Assembly (NCBI GenBank): GCA_944470555.2
Contig: OX104130.1
Span: 63,245,160 to 63,309,159, forward strand
DNA from: Heterobilharzia americana
Lineage: Eukaryota > Platyhelminthes > Trematoda > Strigeidida > Schistosomatidae
Length of the DNA stretch: 64,000 nt
Direction: 5' to 3'
The position numbers and the translations under genes were made by a program. Every line of letters begins with the position of its first letter. Position 1 is the first letter of the stretch. The notes under the pieces are model-generated. The model was not told where the DNA came from, did not search any database, and worked only from the letters and a program-made list of their open reading frames with translations. Shown one piece after another: positions 11,720 through 22,682 of the stretch.

Positions 11720-12110
11720 CGCATACCTGATAACGCCAGGCCACGAAGGCCACTCACATAAAGAAAGTTAGGCTATCAAACCGACCTCTCTTCTCCCTCT
11801 TGAAAATTAGGACTGAATAAGGCACCCAAAACACTTGGTGTTGAAGCGGATTTGTACTGTGCAAACGGATCTGAATCGTTGACGTCTCGCAAAGTAAGGA
11901 TGATTCATTGATCTCCAGTATAGCTGTTGTAGCAAGGATACTTCTCGGTCCCACACTTATTTGCGAATTACCCTGAAATCCAACGCCAGCAAGTTGTATC
12001 TGGACGGTGGAACATGCGGCGGAACAAAAAATCGACAAGATGATGGTTTCCGCCGGATAAGAGCTGTCTAATTTTAATCTAACTGCGTCACCAAAGATAA
12101 TAAATGGCAA
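11720..12110 (-). CDS. Open stretch with possible exon boundaries, unrecognised product
   Basis: The - strand frame 12110-11754 is open and includes IQLAGVGFQGNSQISVG and SSLLCETSTIQIRLHST. A possible acceptor (caccgtccag) lies near 12000. Possible donors are gagag|gtcggt near 11787 and ttatcag|gtatgcgc near 11727. No domain is recognised. It may belong with the candidate exon at 11300-11457, but the joining phase could not be fixed. Confidence 0.25.
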
Positions 12111-12149
12111 TGCACAACCCTACCTTTACGTACCCGGCATCTAGTGCCA

Positions 12150-12860
12150 ATGGTATGAATAGAGAGAACCGATAACTTTTGAACTCTAATTTCTAGATCT
12201 TGACGATTGGTCCTTTTCCTTCAGTCTCACCCCATCGGTAATCTCAGAAGCCTTTACAGTTTACCTGTTTACAACTGTGGAGGCAGTGATAGTCTATTTC
12301 AAGGTTTTCATTTGCTAATTATAGGTTGGTTTGTTTGGGGGAGCAACGGCTCTGCTGATGAGATCACTTAACCCTTCTGAATTCCTGTTTTTTGTAAGCC
12401 CCTGTGAGAAATTATGAAGTGTCACTTAGGAAGCAGCGCAGAAAATGGGGTGAACAAATAATGAGGAAAGGAGTGAAAAGTTCCCGTGGAAAGTAAGTGT
12501 TACTGGTAATAATATGGGGAGGTTGTACTCGCTGAGTTACCCCTCCCTCTCTTTTCCACCAGTCTCGTGGCCATAGCTGAGCCCAATCCTGTACGCGTGC
12601 CCCTGCGAAAACATACCAATCTACAGGCTACGCGAAAACCCATCAACAGCTGATCGTTACAATGGTGTGGCAGATACAAGGATTGCACGAGCAAGGGATG
12701 CAAGAAGCAAAAGCTGAACTGCCACATGTGTATGCTGACGACAAGCCATCTGCCCTCCAGAACTTGCTGAGGATTCATTTGAAATAGTCATTTGAGGTGG
12801 CTGTGGGCAATTCTCTCGACACAGCTTCATAACCTACCCTCTCCGTGAGAGTTGAAACAT
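12150..12860 (-). mobile_element. CR1-like element, 5'-truncated 3' end (copy 3 of 3)
   Basis: Nearly identical to 3286-3600 over its first 350 nt (for example cttttccttcagtctcaccc, then gtttgtttgggggagcaacg) and similar to 4440-5100. The similarity then continues more loosely to about 12860. Same orientation as the other two copies. Confidence 0.65.
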
Positions 12861-13212
12861 TAGAGGCAAAAGATATGTGAACAACCATATTGTTTGATAA
12901 TGGTCAACTCCCCAGGTCAAAAACCGATAAGATGGACTAAACAAAACAGCGCCGACGCTTATTTGAATTAAAATGGAAAAGTGAGATAACCGTGCCTAAT
13001 TGTACCACTGAATGAAAATGCCAATCAAAGTTTGAGGGCTCCGTTCAGCAGGTGTACTATCGTGGTCTCGTAAACATCTTGTAGAATGCCTTATTTCATC
13101 TCAAAAGAACTAATTTAGTGTTAAGAAGGGTTCACAGAAACTATTTGAAGTAGTAGCGTGTGCGATGAGCTTCCCAAACTTAACGCTAACCGTACTTATA
13201 ATTCAGGCTGGG
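12861..13212. other. No recognisable feature
   Basis: AT-rich sequence between the third CR1-like 3' end and an open + strand stretch. No motif or repeat was recognised. Confidence 0.3.
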
Positions 13213-13428
13213 AATGCGTTCTGCCAAGTTAGCAGCGAAATTTTCCTTTGCTGCTCATCGTTGGGTCTTTCAACCAAAAGCTCCACAGACCTTAGCAGCT
13301 CTTTCGACAATTTTTTTTATTTTGAGTGGTGCTAACAGGCTCAACAACTTCATATTGACCGCAGCTCAATTTAATCTGGAGGGTGGTAGGATGCCTCAAG
13401 AACTTAGATCTGTAATGCAAGTGTGGTG
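13213..13428 (+). CDS. Candidate exon, unrecognised product
   Basis: Open on the + strand after an acceptor-like cttataattcag near 13206. It encodes SAKLAAKFSFAAHRWVFQ and NNFILTAAQFNLEGGRMPQ, and could end at a donor-like atgcaa|gtgtgg near 13420. The open frame itself runs on to 13477. Composition looks coding, but no family is recognised and no partner exon was found. Confidence 0.2.
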
Positions 13429-13789
13429 TTCATTATTACAGTACTTAATGTTGTCTTCCCTAGCAGCTGCTTTGTGACTTCTTCAATTGACCAACAATGC
13501 CAAGAAGGAGGACATAATGGTACTTGTAGGCTGCATCTATGTTGTTTTTGTCTCTGGTTACGTGGCAGTTACGAATATAATACAGACGGTTACTTTCCCC
13601 TAACATCAAATGATGAGTTCTTTAGTTCAACAATTCACTTGCCTCTTGCAATACATTGGTGCACACTTCACGCTCATTCCACTTTCGTAAACTTTGACAC
13701 CTCTCAAGTCGACTGATTTCTGCAACCAGGTTTACCGATACAACATCTGATCAAAACTACATTTTATACGACTTTCGTAAGGGCCGAGT

Positions 13790-14113
13790 GTTACGCAAAT
13801 ACGTCTATACGATGCAAGGACGAAAACAAGTAGTTTACAGGACTAGAAAGTGATATTGCATTGACTAATCAGAACAAGGAATAGAAAAACCAAGTGGGGA
13901 CTTGGTAATGGCTGATAGTTTCCTTTACGCTCTTGAATACCTACTCCGTCACTTGCTGAATTTCAGCGACAGCACGAATCTTAGAGGACAGACATATAAG
14001 CTAAGCCTAGAAGGTAGCAGGTTGGATATCAGGCACTACTGTTATTCCCCAGGGGTTTCAAAATTCTGCAATGATCGTCCGGCGAAAGTGATACGGGCTA
14101 CTTCATCTTGATT
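13790..14113 (+). mobile_element. CR1-like ORF2 C-terminal fragment
   Basis: Encodes EYLLRHLLNFSDSTNLRGQ then KLSLEGSRLDIRHYCYSP. This matches the C-terminal region of the larger copy just downstream (15441-15800: HPLRHLLNLTCNVNVRG, KLSLEHSRLDVRHKFYS). It ends where the RT start of the downstream copy begins, so two element pieces lie head to tail. Confidence 0.6.
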
Positions 14114-14775
14114 TCTACGTAAGGTGTAGGTGGGATCTGTTCACGGCCGACTGGCCGACCAGTATCTGCAAATCTTTTCGTCATCGTCCACCTACTCAGG
14201 AGCTTACAAATGTCCCATTAATGAAGTAGGACTCTTAGTGGTCGACCTAAGCGTTTAGCTAGTACAGCTCAAACTGCTACTGCTCACCAGAGACACCTCT
14301 CCGGGACCAGATAAAATGCATCCGGTGGTACTGCAAGAGGAAGCCTCAACTTGTCCGAACCCTTATGTAAGTTATTTACGAGTTCTCTGAGTCAGGGGAC
14401 AGTACCTGGCTCTTGGAAGCTCGGCCACATAACGCCAATCTTCAAAGGGGGTCAACGGAGCAATCCAAAAAAGTAAAGACCGGTGACACTTCTATCTATT
14501 CCTTCCAAAGTAATGGAATAGTTGATATACGATGGACTGGGGGATTACCTCACAAAATGAATTTCATTGCACCCCAACAACATGGATTTCGAAAGGGGTA
14601 CTCCTGCATTACCAATTAGCTCACTGCAATAGATAGATGGACTAGCATTGTTGACCGTCGAGGAAAAATTGACGTTATCTACCTTGACTTTGCTAAGACG
14701 TTTGATCGTGTTAATCACGGCTGTTATATCGATAAACTAAAATCAATTGGGATTCGACCTCCGCTCACTGACTGG

Positions 14776-15360
14776 TTGTTGTCATATCTACGGGGCCGTT
14801 CATTTAGGGTTCGGGTGAGTCCCTCTGTGTCTGAAGAAACGGAATGTCCTAATTGTGTTCCTCAACGTTCGGTACTATGTCCTCTCCTTTTTCTAATATA
14901 CGTAAACGACTTGCCTCAACAGGTTTCTTCCAAAATCCTTCTTTTCGCCGATGACGTGAAACTCTGGAGGGAAATCAAAAGCGAAGAAGACTGTTTCTCT
15001 ACAGGAAGACTTGAACCGACTTCACAACTAGGCAGTCAAAACAGGCTTGCATTTAGTCCTGAGAAATGCAAGGTAATACACGTAAAGCATGATACATCTC
15101 ATTTGCATAGCCTCAACAGCACGGAACTTAAAGCGTCACTGACGGAGAAGGATTTGGGTGTGTTAGCCCCCCAAGACCTAAAGTCCTATGCCAACTGTGA
15201 TAGGAACTCACTTCGTGGGAACTTGGCGTTAGTAACTCTTGGGCTAATTTTCGGGCAGTTCCATCGTAGTTGTTTCCACCAAATTTTCAACAGCTTCATA
15301 CATCCTCACCTGGAGTTTGGGACCATCGTCTTCCTCCTTATCTCCAGAAGGACAAACTAA
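14776..15360 (+). pseudogene. CR1-like reverse transcriptase palm region
   Basis: A 194-codon open piece holding the RT palm with the FADD catalytic box and the following LAFSPEKCKVI and EKDLGVL segments. The frame is broken on both sides, but the same protein continues at 14413-14620 and 15441-15842 in other registers. By family knowledge this would be the polymerase for target-primed insertion; here it is a relic. Confidence 0.7.
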
Positions 15361-15823
15361 GCTTGGAACGCATCCAGAGGCGTTCGACAAGATCTGTTCG
15401 AGGACTTAGGTCCAAAACATAAGAAAAACTGCTGGTTGCGTTGGATCTGAATCCTCTGGAATGCAGAAGGTTAAGAGGTGACTTGATAATGACTTACAAC
15501 ATTCTGAGTACGCCTGGCCACCCACTCCGACACTTATTAAATCTTACCTGCAACGTTAATGTTAGAGGACATGCACAGAAACTAAGCCTGGAACATAGCA
15601 GGCTGGATGTCAGGCACAAATTCTATTCCCTAAGAGTTGTTAAACCCTGGAACACTCTTCCTGAGGATGTGGTCCAGGCTCTTTCGTCTGAATCTTTTGA
15701 ACGCCAACTGGATACCCACGTGATGTGTCTGGGATCTGCCCAGAACCAAGTGAATTTTCGCATTTTAATTGCCACTTTTTCACCTTTCTTTACTTGTACA
15801 AGAGGTTACCAACCAAAAGGAGT

Positions 15824-16048
15824 AGTGATCCACGGACTGTAGACGCGGAAGCCAGTTAAGCGAAAGCTTCTATTCCGTCAACAACCATTTGAATCATTTG
15901 AGTGGGTTTTCAAACTTTAACCACCGTGGTTTGCTCTTTCTTAACGTGCGAACAAGGTAACAATCACAAGAACTAGTGATTCATGAAGTATAGACGCGGA
16001 ATCCAGTTAAGTGTGAGCTTCTTTTATTTCGTTAATAACCACTTGAAT
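15824..16048 (+). repeat. Duplicated block in the 3' UTR of the CR1-like copy
   Basis: 15824-15895 and 15974-16048 are two diverged direct copies about 150 nt apart. Both contain tagacgcgga..ccagttaag, gagcttct or agcttct, and aaccacttgaatc or aaccatttgaatc. They lie just after the end of the RT C-terminus. Confidence 0.6.
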
Positions 16049-16050
16049 CT

Positions 16051-16482
16051 CTTCCGCGCAAATTCGTATTTACGTACGTTGATTATTGTTTGGAAGGTTT
16101 TTTCTGTCCATTTGTGTAAAGATCACTTAGGATGTTTGAATTATTTTTAGTTTTGGGAGTTCTAGGTGTGAATAGACTCTCACCATCTCAAAAGTTTTAG
16201 ACTCATACAGTCAACATTTGCGTCGAGTAAATAGGGCAATTCTGGGCCACTTACACTAGGATACGCTAGATTGAATGAAGTGATGAACATGTGGCGTTGA
16301 AAAATTTTCTCTGTGACGCCCGATGTTACAAGGCTATTCGTTCTGCTTTATATCCAGCTCCGAGTTGTACAACCACTACAGTGTGACCCGAAACTTGAGG
16401 ATGCCTCCAGATCCGACTGAACGTTTAGCATCATGTTCACTACATCTGACTTGATATCAAAACCTGTGGCCGTAAGACAAAG
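16051..16482. other. No recognisable feature
   Basis: Sequence between the CR1-like 3' UTR and the left arm of the Penelope-like palindrome. The - strand frame of the palindrome does not continue recognisably into it. Confidence 0.3.
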
Positions 16483-16860
16483 CAGAACTTGTGATGAATT
16501 TACTTGTCCCTTTCCCAACCATGAAGGTAGACGCTCAGTAGCATGTCTGTCAAGTTGTCTAGTAGTTCGCCCTATATATCTTCCTCTACAGGAACAGCTA
16601 AACTTCTGAATACATATAGGAATGGCAAAACTAGGTAACTTATCTCTTGTCTGAGCAACAACAACTGGTCAGCTGTGAAATGATAGACAGAGTTGCACAG
16701 CGTAGAAAATCCTTCTAATGGCTCTAGAGAACCTCCGATATAAACCTTCTCTGGCTACATCACTAGATTCAGACTTCATGCACAACGGTTTCTTTAGAAC
16801 GATGATAATTCCAGTTATACTTCCTCTCCCTTTGTCTGTCTTTTTATGAAACAGGATAGC
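16483..16860 (-). repeat. Left arm of inverted repeat (Penelope-like linker and endonuclease)
   Basis: Reverse complement of 17640-18018 with very few differences. On the - strand it reads MKSESSDVAREGLYRRFSRA, then, past 16670, CSCRGRYIGRTTRQL. Similarity stops at 16483, so the endonuclease here is cut before its C-terminal part. Confidence 0.8.
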
Positions 16861-17645
16861 CCATTTCAAACAATGAGTTGCGAATACATTCTAACTCCTT
16901 ATGCATTCAATCATCCGAACATGATTTTCTCGCTCTGCTAGTGAATCATTTAGCCGGGTTTGCTACGTACTGAATAGGTACCTGGCTAGGAAAATGTGTG
17001 TACTGACATAAGTATGGTCTTCCTGTAAACACATCTGTTGAGTGAATCATCTTCTCTTTTGCTTAGCAAAAGAGCCAAGAAGTGTAGTTTACTCGCATTT
17101 TCTACTTCATAAGTAAAAGTGAGAAAAGTGTACTTCATGAGGGTTTCTTAACACCTCGTTTCTATCCACATTCTAATCCAGGATAATTGTCATCAACATA
17201 ACAGTGATACATGTTCATCTCATCATCGGCACTTTTCAGTACTCCGTTCTGTAGTTTGGCAAGTAGTATGTCAGCTAAAATCAGGCCAAGTTGTGAACCT
17301 GTGGTTTTCCCATCAATCTGTTTGTAAGTGGTATTGAAGATAAAATGTACATAGTACATCTAAGAAGCCACTCCTTGAGGATGTCTACTGGAATCCCGAT
17401 ATTGATTTGCCTTTCCGATATTTGTTGACACATGAACTCTACCATCTCCCTTAACGGCACATGAATGGTGTGGAGACATCAAGTAACATCATATGTTTTC
17501 TGTTTACACTCAGACTTCTTAGCTTAGAAATAAATTCGAAGACGTCTTTTAAACTTTGGTTAGCTAATTTGTTGTGTAAGGGATCTAACATCCTTACTAG
17601 CCACTTTGCAACTGCATGTCTGGACTTAGAGGGAGTCCGATCCTA
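16861..17645 (-). pseudogene. Penelope-like reverse transcriptase
   Basis: On the - strand: AKWLVRMLDPLHNKLANQSL then KDVFEFISKLRSL (about 17610-17530); MMLLDVSTPFM, the first catalytic Asp motif (about 17490); INIGIPVDILKEWLL (about 17400); FNTTYKQIDGKTTGSQLGLI and LADILLAKLQ (17340-17240), the hallmark QIDG--MGS-L-P-LADI block in altered form; and YHCYVDD with both Asp residues (near 17190). Frameshifts occur near 17460 and 17360. The N-terminal part of the RT is missing where the palindrome folds. Confidence 0.75.
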
Positions 17646-18300
17646 ACTGTTACATAAAAAGACAGACAAAGGGAGAGGAAGTATAACTGGAATTATCATC
17701 GTTCTAAAGAAACCGTTGTGCATGAAGTCTGAATCTAGTGATGTAGCCAGAGAAGGTTTATATCGGAGGTTCTCTAGAGCCATTAGAAGGATTTTCTACG
17801 CTGTGCAACTCTGTCTATCATTTCACAGCTGACCAGTTGTTGTTGCTCAGACAAGAGATAAGTTACCTAGTTTTGCCATTCCTATATGTATTCAGAAGTT
17901 TAGCTGTTCCTGTAGAGGAAGATATATAGGGCGAACTACTAGACAACTTGACAGACATGCTACTGAGCGTCTACCTTCATGGTTGGGAAAGGGACAAGTA
18001 AATTCATCACAAGTTCTGTTTTATCTGATCTTGTTGATGTTGGTCACTTGTTGGAAATGAACAATGCTTTCAAGATTATTCACCGCATATCACCTAATCT
18101 TTCGAAATGGTCTTTTACATTCGGGCTACGATTTTTAATATTTGTATCCAGAAGTTTGTACGTCCCTAATTTCTACTTTGGTCATGGAATACTTAATAAA
18201 CAAATTTTTCTTTATTGCTTGCGCATCCTGGATCCCACTCTTAGCCACTATCCATCCTAACTATATAAACAACTTTACCATTGAAATTTATTTTAACCCT
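17640..18300 (+). pseudogene. Penelope-like GIY-YIG-type endonuclease and C-terminal tail
   Basis: The + strand reads LYRRFSRAIRRIFYAVQLC, a stop, then IQKFSCSCRGRYIGRTTRQL and DRHATERLPSWLGKGQVNSS. After a 1-nt frame change follow SSVLSDLVDVGHLLEMNNAF and KIIHRISPNLSK. The CxC---YIGRT-R-L---HxP-W layout is that of the Penelope GIY-YIG nuclease; the normal H--P spacing is partly altered. The reading frame is broken at least twice. The right arm of the inverted repeat covers 17640-18018. Confidence 0.7.
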
Positions 18301-18750
18301 TTCTTATTTTTCATCCCATTCATATACTTACCATATTTGTTTAGACTTTGTTAATCCACCTACTTCATCCTTCAGTATTACGTGACTTTTGTGTGTCCAG
18401 GCTTTTGACCCGCTTTGATTATCGGAGTGTCTACACTTTCGTGCTGTTTTCTTAGTTCTTATCATCATTTTAACTACATTACAACTAGTTCATTCGACGT
18501 TATGATTTTTATTGTGATCATCGTCGTTATTTCAAAACATGCCATCAGCCGACAAGTCTACATGATTAATTATATACACGCATATATATTTGTGTACAAT
18601 GTATATATTATACACCAATAAATATATACTAGGATGAAGCCTGAAGAGGATCTAATTGTTAAATTTGATGTTCGCTTAGATGCCTTATTCTAGTTATCGT
18701 TGATCTGGATCATTTCTGTTTTCCTACATGGTCTATACACATATACAATG
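18301..18750. other. AT-rich tail downstream of the Penelope-like element
   Basis: No coding signal. 18565-18630 is a run of TA/CA-rich simple sequence (tatatacacgcatatatatt). It may be the element's 3' UTR or flanking DNA. Confidence 0.35.
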
Positions 18751-19500
18751 TTTTCTTCTGATCGTCTCTGGTCTGAATTTCGGTAAAATCGCACTATGCA
18801 GGTAGACGAAGGCCAGACATGCGTAATACATGTCCCAGCCCTACGAGTCAATAAACGTCCACCACATCAACTAACGTAACTCCTACCTAAAACTATCGAC
18901 CTGATTTTCGCATTACTGACGTAGTGGCACGGCAACGCGGTCTTTGCTGCGAAGGCAATTGTATTCAAACATTCCATGCCTCCTCATCCCTCCCCCATCT
19001 TGGCGATGTTTCACAGCCGTATAGTAGAACAGAGCGGACTACTGTCCTTAGTAAGAAACCGGTTGTCACGACGGTGTCTCATTTGGAGTTGGTTGGCAGA
19101 AACTAGTCAAGTGTTTAGTATCCCTGCGGAGATTTTGTTGGTCAGTGACAAATCGGGCTGATCTTTCTAAGCAAGTGAAGTGGTGAATGCTCTAGGTTGA
19201 CTTTCATGCTGTTGTCATACGAAGTATCAACATAAACCAACTCTGAAGCAATAATTTCCATTTGGGTGGTTAAAAACGCATTCTAAACGTCCTCGAGTTG
19301 CCACTTAAAGTCTCAACCTCTTTACCTAAGAGGACTATCATCTGTGTACTGTGTTTATTATGGAGTCTTGCAACGAGTCCAATCCCTGTAAGATCAAATG
19401 GGGATAAGACCTCTAGTATATTTGTAATAACTCTGAGTAAAAGTGTAGAAAGTGGACATTCTTGGCAAACACTACGACATATACAACTCACCTAGTACTT
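18751..19500 (-). mobile_element. RTE-like RT 3' region, decayed copy
   Basis: Parallels 23140-23700 of the better RTE-like copy block by block: gatgtttcacagccgtatag with agaacagagcggact near 19015, the gcaagtgaagtggt block near 19170, ccatttgggtggttaaaaac near 19260, and ctatcatctgtgtac near 19335 (the YADD region on the - strand). Stops and indels are throughout. Confidence 0.65.
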
Positions 19501-20034
19501 CATTTAAACTGCTACACCTATACGTGTTTGAGAACCGTTTCAGTACTACACATTGCCACAAGACGTCGATTGAAAAAGTCAAATGGTATCTTCAGGTCAA
19601 GGAATACAGCTTGTTTGGAGTGCATGTGAGTGTTCCTGTGTTCCGAGGCATGGCAGACGGTTAAGGTTTGGTTGATACATCGACTATCAGATCTAAAACC
19701 TTTCATTCCGGACTTTCTGTTCTTAACCCTTACTTAGGCATCACATAATAACAGACAGATAAAACTAATGTAGGACCTCACACACATGTGCATAGGTTCA
19801 CGTTGCGATACTTCACAGCAGTATACAAAGAACAACTGAATAGGAAAATACTGATATCGAAAAAGATAAACTTGGGTGATAGAATAAACAGTTTTAGAAT
19901 GATCGAGCTTTAGAAGGCACCTAAGAGTGAATATATCTGCTCCATTGTGACTGATTTTCAACCGTCACCAAGAATCCCCAATCACTGATTCCTATTGTCT
20001 AGGGCAGGTAGTCTACATCTCCTCACGCAATTCA
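19501..20034. other. No clear feature; probably decayed RTE-like DNA
   Basis: Lies between two RTE-like pieces of the same orientation. I could not align it securely to any part of the element. Confidence 0.3.
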
Positions 20035-20640
20035 GACCAACAGTCAGGATCTCGATGGTCCGGTACCACGTCTTGGTCTTGATCACCCGGAACCCTCTTT
20101 CAACCTAATCCAGCCTCTACTAGAATCGCACATCGAGGTAGGTAGTGGTTTGGCATCCGAAACCCATGTCCAAGCCACCTCAGTTGGTGAAGGTTCACAA
20201 CCTCATTAATTGGCTTGCCTTTCTTGTCTAGTACCCTTCGCCTAAGTTCAACATTGCTCACGGCAATTTCACCAAACGTGAGCAATGCTACGAAGATATC
20301 TGTGATCAAAAGCTTGTAGGCATTGCGTGTCTTCTGCTTCTAACGGCCATGTATCAGCAGTATAACAGGACCGATCGGGTCATCTCGCCAGTTGGCATCA
20401 GAGATGACTCAAGTTAACAAATGCTAAACGGCATTGGAGTTAGGATTTCATAAGTAACTAACTCTTTCGGGCTGATTCAGCTTTCTAAACAAGTGAAGTG
20501 TCACTTCACTCCCCACTCTAAATGAGAGTTGATGCAGTCCGGTAATAAAGCATCATTTTACATTTGATAGGTGCAAAACGCAAGCTAAAATACACATATT
20601 TCCGCTCAAAGCGTTCAGAAGTCCCTGTTGTTGGCGTTGG
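20035..20640 (-). mobile_element. RTE-like ORF2 C-terminal piece, decayed
   Basis: The - strand reads LRRRVLDKKGKPINEVVNLH and QLRWLGHGFRMPNHYLPRC (20260-20130). This is the counterpart of RCRVLGRRGKSVDEAVNLHR and LRWLGHVLRMPSHRLPRH in the 22.9-kb copy. Further upstream on the - strand, similarity to the post-palm region reaches about 20630. Confidence 0.65.
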
Positions 20641-20880
20641 TGGTTATTTGCGGAAAACATCTTACTGCTGTCACATCCTCGTCTAGCTAGCAGTGCGACG
20701 TCTCCCGTGGACCTATCATAGGGCAATAATTTACACTGTAACAGTAACTGCTTTTCACCCTACCACTATCTAACCGAATTTCCCCGTATGGTAGGACGTC
20801 GAGGAAGCAAGGCTTCTCACTCGTTGGGTCTTTGTGATGTGCAAACCTAACCATCACATGAGTAGCAGCTGTCAATCGAC
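20641..20880 (-). mobile_element. RTE-like 5' UTR block
   Basis: Matches 1780-2010 (shared cttactgctgtcaca, the gcaat..tttacact block, ccgtatggtaggacgtcgag against tggtatggtaggacctcgag). In the copy at the window start this block is upstream of the endonuclease. Here it sits downstream of an endonuclease piece, so the locus is a mosaic of fragments rather than one element. Confidence 0.6.
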
Positions 20881-21600
20881 TCTTTCAAGATGAGTGGTAT
20901 TTTGCGATAGCTGTCTAGCCAATTTCTTTTTGAAAGCGGCTGTAATATCTACATAATCAAGTTGCTCTTGGATTGACTTTCCAGTTGTGGCTTTTCCACT
21001 TTCATTTAGGTGAAAACAGACGTTCTCATGCCAATACATGATCACAAAGTGCATGTCACCGACCGTCTTCAGGAATATAGTCAATCTATGTCCACTGTTG
21101 AGTTTATATCAATGGAAGCCACATCAGGTAGTCTTTCTTTGTCTAGTGTTCGTGTTGGTTGGGTTGAGTAGTTGTAGCAGATAATCACTATCCATTTGTT
21201 CGACTGTTTCCGAAAGTGCCATCTAAGTTCTATTCTACCTGGCTCAGAAAAATATGACAAAAAATTGGGAATTCGAAAAACAGTAAGCGGTTGGACAGTT
21301 TTTAGTAAGACTCATTTTCCATTTCATGTGAACTGCAGTCATAGAGTACTGTGTAAGCAGTGATTACATAATGAGAATGGCAAGTTTCACGATTATTTTT
21401 AATTTTCACTGCAGCATTCAGTCAAACAGGGTATGCGAGACTGTCAGCTTGAGTCGAGCCGAGCAGTATGCTTCTTGACAGAAGACAATACTACACCTGC
21501 ACCTGCAGGGCTGTGAAAAATGGGCATCGAATCTGCATACGCCAGCTAATCGAAACGCTTTGGTATCACTGACTCTTATCTTTATAATTAGGTGTCTAAT
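20881..21600 (-). mobile_element. RTE-like endonuclease region, decayed
   Basis: Aligns with roughly 330-1150 of the window-start copy, for example gtcaatctatgtccactgtt against gtggtctatctgtgtccatc, and the aagtgccatctaagt block near 21215. No long open frame remains. Confidence 0.6.
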
Positions 21601-22680
21601 ACGAAGTGTTTATTAATAGATGCAAACATTTCAAACTCTTCTTTCAGTAATGAGCCAGGTAAAATCTGTTTACTTCATGTTTACTTCTATATGTTCTGGG
21701 GTTATTCCAGGTCTTATGAGAATTCCTTAGGTGGAAAGGAAGGTAATTTAGGTTTATCACATTTTAGAGAATGGGAAGCACACATTATCATTTGAATATG
21801 AATAGTAAGCTGCGAGGTATCTTGTTGATAAGAATGTTAATTAGTTTGCAGTATGTATTCTTGATGCATTCTGTCTCAGCTATAAGAGCGAAGTTTGTGA
21901 TGTTATTGGTGTGGCGATCTAACACTATAGATAACGATACAACGCTCAGGGACGATACGATTTACGATAAAATAATGACTACTCAACTCGATATTTAGCT
22001 GAAGAAGACAATGGGGTCGAAAGTTTATTTACTCCAATAAAATAATAATCGGTGAAAACCCAGTCGTTTATATATCCTTAGATGGCCTTGACCGGAAGAA
22101 ACAAAATAGCATATTCAAAATGCAAAATGGAACAATCAACGTTTAGTATCCTAAACTGCAGTAAAAATAAACAGCGTAGCATGGCACAAAAAGGGCGCGA
22201 AAATAGGCCCTTAAACTTTACAATATAGTCATATTAAAAGTTAGTTTTCTTAGGGATTAGCCAGCCCTAACAATTGGGTTGTAGGCTTGGAGCACTAACA
22301 CCGAAATGTCACCGAAAGGACATGTAGAAGTGAAATGTTGCTCCAAGTAAAATGGAAGGCCTTATGCTGTACCTTGAAGAAATCCACTGAGTACTTTTAA
22401 ACGTGGTATGATAGATCTAGACCTTAGCTAACCATACAAATATGATGACTAATCAGCCATTCCGGGAACGGTGGTCGACGTGATCAGATACTTCAGAAAC
22501 CTAAGGTAAATAACATCAATTTAACCCTACAAATCACTAGTACTATCTACGGCAGTAAACTCGGTTCGTTCAAGTCCCAATATATATATAGCTAACCAGT
22601 ATCATATAACAGTATTATCTCAATTTAGTCATCATAAAATTGTAAGTGCTTTCAAAGCAGTGATATATAGTTTTAATCAA
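21601..22680. other. No recognisable feature
   Basis: AT-rich, with only short open frames (21592-21795 and 21771-21998 on +) and no familiar motif. Confidence 0.3.
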
Positions 22681-22682
22681 AC

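Larger units (their letters stand above)
14160..16050 (+). mobile_element. CR1-like RT to 3' UTR, 5'-truncated and frameshifted
   Basis: The + strand reads through RT blocks in order: SPGPDKMHPV near 14300; GSWKLGHITPIFKGG near 14410; FIAPQQHGFRKGYSCIT near 14560; DVIYLDFAKTFDRVNH near 14680 with its catalytic Asp; LSYLRGRSFRVRVS at 14780; LLFADDVKLWREI at 14935-14970 with both Asp residues; LTEKDLGVL near 15140; the C-terminal RRLRGDLIMTYNIL and KPWNTLPEDVVQALSSESFE to 15715; then a 3' UTR. Stops or frameshifts near 14330, 14480, 14620 and 15360 disable it. Confidence 0.75.
16483..18300. mobile_element. Penelope-like element arranged as an inverted partial dimer
   Basis: The left half, read on the - strand (about 17645 to 16483), contains Penelope-type RT and then a GIY-YIG-type endonuclease. 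The right half, read on the + strand (about 17640 to 18300), repeats the linker and endonuclease and goes on to the C-terminal tail. The shared part forms two inverted arms of about 378 nt separated by about 780 nt. The RT signature (YKQIDGKTTGSQLGLILADI, then YHCYVDD) and CSCRGRYIGRTTRQLDRHAT together are diagnostic of this class, known in schistosomes as Cercyon-type elements. Inverted or partial tandem copies are a known habit of Penelope elements. Confidence 0.8.
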
